Below are positions 1 through 5,349 of a stretch of 5,349 nucleotides of DNA, piece by piece. The stretch is from positions 1-5,349 of the forward strand of contig CAMLSI010000375.1 in the NCBI GenBank assembly GCA_946482585.1, read 5' to 3'. How positions within the stretch are numbered: position 1 is the stretch's first letter; each line of letters opens with the position of its first letter. This stretch comes from an uncultured Lysobacteraceae bacterium (GTDB taxonomy: Bacteria; Pseudomonadota; Gammaproteobacteria; Xanthomonadales; Rhodanobacteraceae). The notes under the pieces are model-generated. The model saw nothing but the letters and a program-made list of their open reading frames with translations, made no database searches and had not been told where the DNA came from. The translations under genes were made by a program, and so were the position numbers.

Positions 1-335
1 CCTCCGAAACGTGGACGAACACCCGGATCTCGTTCGACGGGCCGCTGGTGCCGGTCTGTGATCGCGCCGAGCGCTGCAGCCTGAGCCGGCGCCAGCTCAG
101 TCGCCGGTTCCGCGAGGCCTTCGGGCTGGCGCCGGCGCAGTACGTGGAACGGCTGCGCGTCGACGAAGCGCGGCAGCGGCTCAGCGAGAGCCGCGTGCCG
201 GTCGAGCGTATCGCGACGGCTGTGGGATTTCGCAGCGTCGACGTATTCCGTCGCGCGTTCGAACGTCAGGTCGGCATCGCGCCGGCACGGTACCGCGCGC
301 GTTTTCGCGCGGGCAGGTCCATCACCGAGGAGTAG
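1..335 (+). CDS. AraC-family transcriptional regulator, C-terminal part (probably GlxA type), 5' end outside window
   Basis: The frame is open from base 3 and ends at TAG 333-335, so only the last ~110 codons are present; a GTG at 48 is internal to the domain and not a credible start. The fragment is an AraC/XylS DNA-binding domain with two helix-turn-helix units. The first contains LSRRQLSRRFREAFG (81-125). The second has the family signature IATAVGFRS...FRRAFERQVGIAPARYR (210-296). The linker AQYVERLRVDEARQRL resembles GlxA-like regulators, which carry a DJ-1/PfpI-like sensor domain at the N-terminus; that domain would lie left of the window, so the subfamily is an inference. The protein should bind DNA in the cytoplasm and may control the hydrolase gene that starts 4 bases after its stop. 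The signal it senses cannot be told. Agreement with the family is poor before about base 33 (see findings). Confidence 0.88.
   Translation, partial: SETWTNTRISFDGPLVPVCDRAERCSLSRRQLSRRFREAFGLAPAQYVERLRVDEARQRLSESRVPVERIATAVGFRSVDVFRRAFERQVGIAPARYRARFRAGRSITEE
327..332 (+). promoter_or_regulatory. Ribosome binding site of the serine hydrolase gene
   Basis: GAGGAG lies 7 bases before the ATG at 340. It is formed by the last two sense codons of the upstream regulator gene, which ties translation of the hydrolase to the regulator message and supports the ATG at 340 as the start. No separate promoter is visible between the two genes. Confidence 0.7.
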
Positions 336-339
336 TCGC

Positions 340-1836
340 ATGATCGTGCGGAGCTTGGTCGCGTTGGCGGTACTGGTCGGCACGGCGGCCGCGCAGCAGA
401 CGCCGGACTTCAGCGCGCTCGAACGGCGCGTCGCGAGCGAGATCGACAGCGGCAATCTGCCGTCGCTCGCCGTGGCCGTCGCGCAGGACGGTCGCATCGT
501 CTATGCGCGCGCCTTCGGTCATGCCGATCTCGCCGGACGCAGGCCGGCGACCGTACGCACCGCGTACGCGCTCGCGTCGGCGACCAAGCCGATCACCGCG
601 ACGGCGGTGCTGCAACTCGTCGAGCGCGGCAGGATCGATCTCGATGCGCCGGCGCAGAAGTACCTGCGGCCCTGGCGGCTGCAGGGCCGGGCGCGCAGCT
701 GGCCGATGCCGAGCGTGCGCCAGTTGCTCGATCACACCTCGGGCCTGCCGACCTATGCGCACATCTTCTACGGCGACGAGATCGCGCATGCGCCGGCGCT
801 TGCGGCCAGCGTCGATCGATACGGAGTGCTCGTGCAGCCGCCGGGACGTATCGCCGAGTATTCGAATCTCGGCTACGGCCTGCTCGGACACCTCGTCGAA
901 AAACGCAGCGGCCTGCGCTTCGGCGACTATCTCCAACGCAACCTGTTCGCGCCGTTGCGCATGGACGATGCGTTCGTCGACGATCCGGACTCCGCCGATG
1001 CCGACGTCGCGACACCGTACGATGCGCAGAATCGCGCATTGCCGAGGCTGCGCAACGACACGCCCGGCGCGGGCAACGTGCACGCCAGCGCGCAGGATCT
1101 GATCCGCTTCGCGCTGTTCCATCTCGATCCGGCCGCGGCGCAGACGCCGGTGCTGTCGCCGAGCGGCGTGCGTCGCATGCAGCAGAACGCCGATGCAGGC
1201 GCGCTGCAGCACTACTACGCCGGCGCGTACTATGGCCTCGGCTGGTACGTGCGGCCCGATGACGGCGGCCGGCGCATGCTCTGGCACGAAGGCGGCATGC
1301 CGGGCGCGAGCACGATCATCAAGCTGATTCCCGATCGCGGGGTCGGCGTCGTGGTGCTCGCGAACAAGACCGAGGTCAATGCGGTCACCCAGGCCGTCGC
1401 CGACGAGGCGTTGCGCGCGCTGCTGCCGGGCTATTCGCCGGGACCGCTCGATGCGACGGCCAACTATGCGCCGTATGCGGCGCAGGCGACGTTCCGCGGC
1501 GCCTGGCGCGGGAGCGTCGCCGTCGCCGGCCGTTCGCTGCCGTGCGAGCTGCGCTTCGCGGCCGACGGCAAGGTCACGCTCGCCGTTGCGCCGGCCCCCG
1601 ATGCACAGCCGGGCGAACGCGGCGAATTCGCAGGCATCGTCTATGGCGAATCCTTCATCGGCGCGGTGCCGCTGAAACTGCCGATTCCGGAGCAGGCCGG
1701 CAGCGCGAGTCCGCTGCTGCTGGTCAAGCTCGTGCGCACGCGCGACGTGCTGCAGGGCAGCCTCGTCGCCTATTCGTCGCCGCAGCGGCTCGAGTATCTG
1801 TTGCCGTTCGCGGTACGTCTCGTCAGACAGCCGTGA
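340..1836 (+). CDS. Exported serine hydrolase, beta-lactamase / class C penicillin-binding-protein family
   Basis: 498 aa. Residues 1-18 look like a Sec signal peptide: MIVR, a hydrophobic core, then AAA with likely cleavage before Q19, so the enzyme should work in the periplasm or outside the cell. The catalytic domain (about 24-365) has the family's motifs. SATK at 80-83 (SxxK) supplies nucleophile Ser80 and Lys83. HTSGL is at 132-136, and YSN at 174-176 (YxN) supplies the general-base Tyr. YGLGW is at 298-302. HEGG at 316-319 takes the place of the KTG box of true class C beta-lactamases. That last replacement is usual in the esterase, D-aminopeptidase and peptidase-like members, so resistance to beta-lactams should not be assumed. 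Residues about 383-498 form an extra C-terminal region, probably beta-rich, with the only cysteine (C402). The start is fixed by the GAGGAG site and signal peptide. It is probably co-transcribed with the AraC-type gene 4 bases upstream. Substrate unknown; acyl-ester or peptide hydrolysis is the family expectation. Confidence 0.92.
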   Translation: MIVRSLVALAVLVGTAAAQQTPDFSALERRVASEIDSGNLPSLAVAVAQDGRIVYARAFGHADLAGRRPATVRTAYALASATKPITATAVLQLVERGRIDLDAPAQKYLRPWRLQGRARSWPMPSVRQLLDHTSGLPTYAHIFYGDEIAHAPALAASVDRYGVLVQPPGRIAEYSNLGYGLLGHLVEKRSGLRFGDYLQRNLFAPLRMDDAFVDDPDSADADVATPYDAQNRALPRLRNDTPGAGNVHASAQDLIRFALFHLDPAAAQTPVLSPSGVRRMQQNADAGALQHYYAGAYYGLGWYVRPDDGGRRMLWHEGGMPGASTIIKLIPDRGVGVVVLANKTEVNAVTQAVADEALRALLPGYSPGPLDATANYAPYAAQATFRGAWRGSVAVAGRSLPCELRFAADGKVTLAVAPAPDAQPGERGEFAGIVYGESFIGAVPLKLPIPEQAGSASPLLLVKLVRTRDVLQGSLVAYSSPQRLEYLLPFAVRLVRQP

Positions 1837-1842
1837 ACGGCA

Positions 1843-1863
1843 GTGCGCGCCTCAGGCGCGCGC
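1843..1863. terminator. GC-rich hairpin at the convergent gene junction, possible bidirectional terminator
   Basis: A perfect 7-bp inverted repeat, GCGCGCC (1845-1851) and GGCGCGC (1855-1861), flanks a 3-base loop TCA (1852-1854). Read on the + strand it extends by a G-U and a G-C pair to 1843/1863. It lies between and into the ends of two convergent genes whose stops are 15 bases apart, where a shared terminator is expected. Neither side has a run of U after the stem, so it is not a classic intrinsic terminator. It may act weakly or block 3' exonucleases. Confidence 0.4.
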
Positions 1864-4800
1864 CGCCTCGAGCTTCGCCGTTCTCGCGGCCTTGCGCGCG
1901 GCTTTGCGTTCGCGCCGGCGCTGCGCGCGGCGTTCGAACAGCAGATAGATCGCCGGCGTCGTGAGCAGAGTCAGGGTCTGCGAAACCAGCAGGCCGCCGA
2001 TCATCGCGATGCCGAGCGGACGGCGCATCTCGGCGCCGGCGCCGAAGCCGATCGCGAGCGGCAGCGCGCTGAAGATCGCGACGAGCGAGGTCATCATGAT
2101 CGGGCGGAAGCGTACGAGGCAGGCTTCGCGTATCGCCTCCAGCGGCGTCATGCCGTGTTCGCGCTCGGCCACGAGCGCGAAGTCGATCATCATGATCGCG
2201 TTCTTCTTCGCGATGCCGATCAGCAGCACGATCGCGATGACCGAGACGATCGACAGCTCGGTATTCGTCACGAGCAGCGCGAGCACCGCGCCGACGCCGG
2301 CCGACGGCAGGGTCGACAGGATCGTGAGCGGATGGATCAGGCTTTCGTAGAGCATGCCGAGGATCAGGTAGACCGCCAGTATCGCCGCGACGAACAGCAG
2401 CGGCGTGTCGCTCTGCTGCTGCTGGAAGCGGCGGAAGTCGCCGCCGAACGCGCCGCTGATGTCGCCCGGCATGCGCAGGTTCTTCATGGTCTGCTCGATG
2501 AGCCTGCCCGCTTCGCTCATCGCCACGTCAGGAGCGAGACCGAACGACACGTCCATGACCGCGAACTGCGCGCGGTGCTGGATCGAGGTCGGCGCGATGC
2601 CGTCGCGCATGCGCGTCAGCGCCGTGATCGGCACCATCGCGCCGGTCGAGGACTGCACATAGAGGCGTTCCAGCGAACCCGGCGTCGCGGCCTGGCCGGG
2701 ATCGGCGGTCACGACGACCTTGTACTGGTTGATGTCGGAATAGATGGTCGATATCTGGCGCTGGCCGAACGCATCGTAGAGCGCGCTGTTGATCGCCGCG
2801 ATGCTGACGCCGAGGCGCGCGGCGGTGTCGCGGTCGATCTCGAGGTTCTGGCGCAGGCCGGCTTCCTGCAGGTCGGAGCCGACGTCGCGCAGCTGCGGCA
2901 GTTCCTTCAGCGCCTCGACGAGCCGCGGCGTCCATTCCTGCAATTGTGCAAGATCGCTGCCGCGCAGGGAGAAATTGTACTGCGCGCCCCCGCCGCCTCC
3001 ACCGGCACCGCCACCGCCGCCGATGTCCTGCACGGGTCGCAGCCGCAGGCGGACTCCGGGCACCTGCGCGGCTTTTTTTGACAGGCGGTTCATGACCGCG
3101 AACGTCGACACGTCGCGGCCTGCGCCGAGCGGTTTGAGATTGATGAACAGCGTGCCCGATCCGCCGCCGCCGCCGAAGCGGCCGCCGCCGACGCGCGCGC
3201 CGACGCTTTCGACCGCGGGGTCGGCACGCACGATGTCGGTGATGCGCTGCTGACGTTCGACGAGCACGTCGAACGACACGTCCGAGCCCGCGTTTGTCGA
3301 GCCTTGCAGCTGTCCCGTGTCCTGCTGCGGAAAGAACCCCTTGGGCACCAGGATCATGAGCCAGACCGTGAGCGCGAGCAGCAGCGCCGGCAGCGCGGCC
3401 ATGAGGCGCGGCCTGGCGAGCGACCAGTCGAGCGCGCGGCGATAGACCTCGACGCTCCATGCATGCGCGGCGTCGATACGGCGCTCCCAGATGCCCGGCG
3501 GTTTCGCGCCGTGCGGATGCATGAACTGCGCGCAGAGCGACGGCGTGACCGTGAGCGAAACGATGGCCGAGATCGCGATGGCGGCAGCGAGCGTGACCGC
3601 GAATTCGCGGAACAGCAGGCCGAGGAACCCACCCATGAACAGCAGCGGGATGAACACCGCGAGCAGCGACAAGGTGATCGAGACGATGGTGAAGCCGATC
3701 TCGCGTGCGCCGAGCAGGGTCGCCTGCAGGCGCGGCATGCCCTGCTCGAGATGGCGCGCGATGTTCTCGATGACGACGATCGCATCGTCGACGACGAAGC
3801 CGATCGCGATCACGAGCGCCATCAACGACAGGTTGTTCAAGGTGAAGCCCAGCACGTACATGATCGCGAACGCGCCGGCCAACGAAAGCGGCACGGCGAG
3901 GCCGGCGATCAGTGTCGGTGCGAGTCGGCGCAGGAACAACAGCATCGTGAGGATCACGAGACCGAGGCTGATCAGCAGCGAGACCTGCACCTCCATGACC
4001 GACGCGCGTATCGTCGGCGTGCGGTCGAGGAACGGGGTCAGGTTCGCGTCGCTCGGCAGCCACGCGCGCAGTTCGGGCAGCATGGCCTTGACCGCGTCGA
4101 CCGTCGCGATCACGTTCGCATCGGCCTGCTTGCGCACGAACAGCAGGATCGCGCGCTGACCGTCGAACCAGGCCGCCTGGTAGCGATCCTCCTGGCCTTG
4201 CGTCACGCGTGCGACGTCACGCAGGAACACCGGGCTCCCGCCGCGCGTGGCGATGATGAGATCGGCGAACTGTTCGGGTTTCGTCAGCGCGTTGTTCGAG
4301 GCGATGGCCATGGTCGTGCGGCCGTCGCTGAGGAAGCCCTGCGCCGTCGTCACGTTGGCCGCGACGAGCGCCTGACGCACGTCGTCGGCCGAGATGCCGC
4401 GCGCGTTGAGCGAACGCAGGTTCAGGTCGACGCGGATCGCGGGTGTCGCGCCGCCGGCGATGTCGACGTCGGCGACGCCGGGCAATTGCCGCAGGCGTTG
4501 CGCGACCAGCGAGTCGGCATAGTTGAACAGCTCGCCGAGCGGCCGCGTCGGCGAGGTCATCGCGAGAATCAGGATCGGCGCGTTGCTCGGGTTCGCCTTG
4601 CGATAGGTCGGCGACGTGCGCAGGCCTGCCGGCAGGTCCGGCGCGGCCGCGTTGATCGCGGCCTGCACGTCGCGCGCGGCGCTGTCGAGATTGCGGCCGG
4701 CTTCGAACACGATGTTGACCGACGCGCTGCCTTCGCTGCTGTTGGAACTCATCTCGTCGATGCCGGCGATCTGGCCGAGGTGACGTTCCAGCGGCGCGGC

Positions 4801-4989
4801 GACGGTCGTCGCCATCGTGCCGGCGTCGGCGCCGGGCTGGCTCGCCGAGACGAAGATGGCCGGGAACTCGACGTTCGGCAGCGGCGCGACGCCGAGCATC
4901 GTGTAGCAGAGCATGCCCGCGACGAACAGGCCCGCGGCCAGCAGCGACGTGCCGATGGGACGCTTGATGAACGGTGTAGAGAGACTCAT
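1852..4989 (-). CDS. mdtC: RND multidrug efflux transporter, inner-membrane subunit, MdtC/MuxC-like
   Basis: 1045 aa, a normal length for the HAE1-RND family. It resembles E. coli MdtC from memory in [15 protein letters not shown] (37-51), [11 protein letters not shown] (105-115), PTYRKANPS (127-135), [19 protein letters not shown] (397-415), [10 protein letters not shown] (741-750) and [16 protein letters not shown] (886-901). Twelve membrane helices are expected: TM1 about 12-32, TM2-6 about 335-486, TM7 about 528-548, TM8-12 about 863-1016, with two large periplasmic loops between. Proton-relay residues are present: D401/D402 in TM4, K929 in TM10, R960 and T967 in TM11, matching AcrB D407/D408, K940, R971 and T978. 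The start ATG at 4989 overlaps the stop of the upstream RND gene (ATGA) and gives the usual [12 protein letters not shown] opening. No Shine-Dalgarno is visible, so translational coupling is likely. Odd points are glycine-rich loops at 601-612 and 657-668, and a very basic tail (1020-1045). In E. coli, MdtB and MdtC form a heterotrimer that exports novobiocin and bile salts; the substrates here are unknown. Confidence 0.95.
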   Translation of the reverse strand: MSLSTPFIKRPIGTSLLAAGLFVAGMLCYTMLGVAPLPNVEFPAIFVSASQPGADAGTMATTVAAPLERHLGQIAGIDEMSSNSSEGSASVNIVFEAGRNLDSAARDVQAAINAAAPDLPAGLRTSPTYRKANPSNAPILILAMTSPTRPLGELFNYADSLVAQRLRQLPGVADVDIAGGATPAIRVDLNLRSLNARGISADDVRQALVAANVTTAQGFLSDGRTTMAIASNNALTKPEQFADLIIATRGGSPVFLRDVARVTQGQEDRYQAAWFDGQRAILLFVRKQADANVIATVDAVKAMLPELRAWLPSDANLTPFLDRTPTIRASVMEVQVSLLISLGLVILTMLLFLRRLAPTLIAGLAVPLSLAGAFAIMYVLGFTLNNLSLMALVIAIGFVVDDAIVVIENIARHLEQGMPRLQATLLGAREIGFTIVSITLSLLAVFIPLLFMGGFLGLLFREFAVTLAAAIAISAIVSLTVTPSLCAQFMHPHGAKPPGIWERRIDAAHAWSVEVYRRALDWSLARPRLMAALPALLLALTVWLMILVPKGFFPQQDTGQLQGSTNAGSDVSFDVLVERQQRITDIVRADPAVESVGARVGGGRFGGGGGSGTLFINLKPLGAGRDVSTFAVMNRLSKKAAQVPGVRLRLRPVQDIGGGGGAGGGGGGAQYNFSLRGSDLAQLQEWTPRLVEALKELPQLRDVGSDLQEAGLRQNLEIDRDTAARLGVSIAAINSALYDAFGQRQISTIYSDINQYKVVVTADPGQAATPGSLERLYVQSSTGAMVPITALTRMRDGIAPTSIQHRAQFAVMDVSFGLAPDVAMSEAGRLIEQTMKNLRMPGDISGAFGGDFRRFQQQQSDTPLLFVAAILAVYLILGMLYESLIHPLTILSTLPSAGVGAVLALLVTNTELSIVSVIAIVLLIGIAKKNAIMMIDFALVAEREHGMTPLEAIREACLVRFRPIMMTSLVAIFSALPLAIGFGAGAEMRRPLGIAMIGGLLVSQTLTLLTTPAIYLLFERRAQRRRERKAARKAARTAKLEAARA
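4986..4989 (-). promoter_or_regulatory. ATGA stop/start overlap coupling the two RND genes
   Basis: On the minus strand the sequence reads GCCATGAGT. TGA (4988-4986) ends the upstream RND gene and ATG (4989-4987) starts the downstream one. The preceding 30 bases are almost pure G and C, with no purine-rich ribosome site, so re-initiation by ribosomes finishing the upstream gene is the likely way the second subunit is made in proportion. This overlap also decides the start of the MdtC-like gene against a longer in-frame opening at 5043. Confidence 0.75.
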
Positions 4990-5349
4990 GGCGCGGCCGC
5001 GGCGGCCACGGCGTCGCCGCGCGCACGGCGGCGCGCGATCCACTCGTTGACGCGTTCGAGATAGAGATAGATGACCGGCGTCGTGTACAGCGTCACGAGC
5101 TGCGACAGCAGCAATCCGCCGACGATGGACACGCCGAGCGGCCGGCGCAGCTCGGCGCCGATGCCGTTGCCGAGCGCGAGCGGCAGCGCGCCGAGCAGTG
5201 CCGCTGCAGTCGTCATCATGATCGGGCGGAAGCGCAGCAGGCAGGCGCGGTGGATCGCGTCGCGCGCGCGCAGGCCCTCGCGCTGCGCCTCGATCGCGAA
5301 GTCGATCATCATGATCGCGTTCTTCTTGACGATGCCGATCAGCAGCACG
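4986..5349 (-). CDS. mdtB: RND multidrug efflux transporter, MdtB/MuxB-like, C-terminal part (5' end beyond right edge)
   Basis: Only the last ~120 codons are in the window; the frame stays open to the right edge and the GTG at 5348 is internal. The piece covers TM10 to TM12. [16 protein letters not shown] carries the TM10 lysine (second K of KK, equivalent to AcrB K940). [26 protein letters not shown] is TM11 with the relay Arg and Thr. [17 protein letters not shown] followed by [17 protein letters not shown] is TM12, very like the end of E. coli MdtB. The tail is an Arg-rich stretch then an alanine run. It is the first of two RND subunits in the operon, so MdtB by position and sequence; the second is the MdtC-like protein. 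Published E. coli work assigns proton translocation mainly to MdtB in the MdtB2C trimer. The membrane-fusion gene would be expected further right. Confidence 0.92.
   Translation of the reverse strand, partial: VLLIGIVKKNAIMMIDFAIEAQREGLRARDAIHRACLLRFRPIMMTTAAALLGALPLALGNGIGAELRRPLGVSIVGGLLLSQLVTLYTTPVIYLYLERVNEWIARRRARGDAVAAAAAP

Noticed and set aside
322..1287. 321-codon open frame on the - strand, opposite the serine hydrolase gene
   Set aside because: The + strand frame carries a signal peptide and all catalytic motifs; the antisense product is Arg/Ala-rich with no domain.
1843..3081. 412-codon open frame on the + strand, opposite the MdtC-like gene
   Set aside because: Same kind of Arg/Asp/His-rich shadow composition, with no recognisable domain and no ribosome site.
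2528..4063. 511-codon open frame on the - strand in another frame of the MdtC-like gene
   Set aside because: It lies inside a clear RND gene and looks like a shadow. I mention it only because a -1 shift at the A7 run would enter it.
4990..5043. Longer start for the MdtC-like protein, 18 codons upstream of 4989
   Set aside because: The extra residues are Arg-rich and unlike any RND N-terminus, and they would overlap the MdtB-like gene by about 58 bases. The ATG at 4989 gives the usual opening and a neat ATGA overlap.
3304..5064. 586-codon open frame on the + strand, opposite the RND genes
   Set aside because: It is antisense to two clear RND genes, and its product is a low-complexity mix of Arg, Asp, Glu, His and Gln, typical of a shadow frame in GC-rich DNA.
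1..5349. Search for RNA genes, CRISPR arrays, insertion sequences, attachment sites and prophage pieces
   Set aside because: I saw no tRNA-like cloverleaf, spaced direct repeats, transposase-like protein or terminal inverted repeats; nearly all bases are in the four genes described.

Overview
This is a GC-rich window of about 5.3 kb with the codon use of a high-GC Gram-negative bacterium. The genes are those of a proteobacterium, most likely a gammaproteobacterium or close relative, because a paired MdtB/MdtC-type RND efflux system needs an outer membrane. I cannot name the species. Coding density is almost complete and every gene runs off an edge, overlaps or abuts its neighbour. No RNA gene, insertion sequence, CRISPR array or clear promoter is visible.

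Left part (1-1836, + strand): the C-terminal DNA-binding end of an AraC-family regulator, cut by the window edge and probably of the GlxA type. Four bases later comes a complete gene for an exported serine hydrolase of the beta-lactamase/penicillin-binding-protein fold, 498 aa. Its Shine-Dalgarno sequence lies inside the last codons of the regulator gene, so the two are probably co-transcribed.

Right part (1852-5349, - strand): a complete MdtC-like RND transporter gene (1045 aa), preceded in its operon by the last 120 codons of a second, MdtB-like RND gene that continues past the right edge. The two overlap by ATGA. This is the usual layout of an mdtABC/muxABC operon; the membrane-fusion protein gene would be expected further right. 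The products should form an inner-membrane heterotrimer that uses the proton gradient to drive drugs or other amphiphiles through a periplasmic adaptor and an outer-membrane channel.

The two blocks converge. Their stop codons are 15 bases apart, with a GC-rich hairpin across the junction that could end transcription from either side. I see no sign of a new biological system. The most unusual details are two glycine-rich loops in the MdtC-like pump, a run of seven A in its coding strand, and the hairpin whose loop is the pump gene's stop codon.
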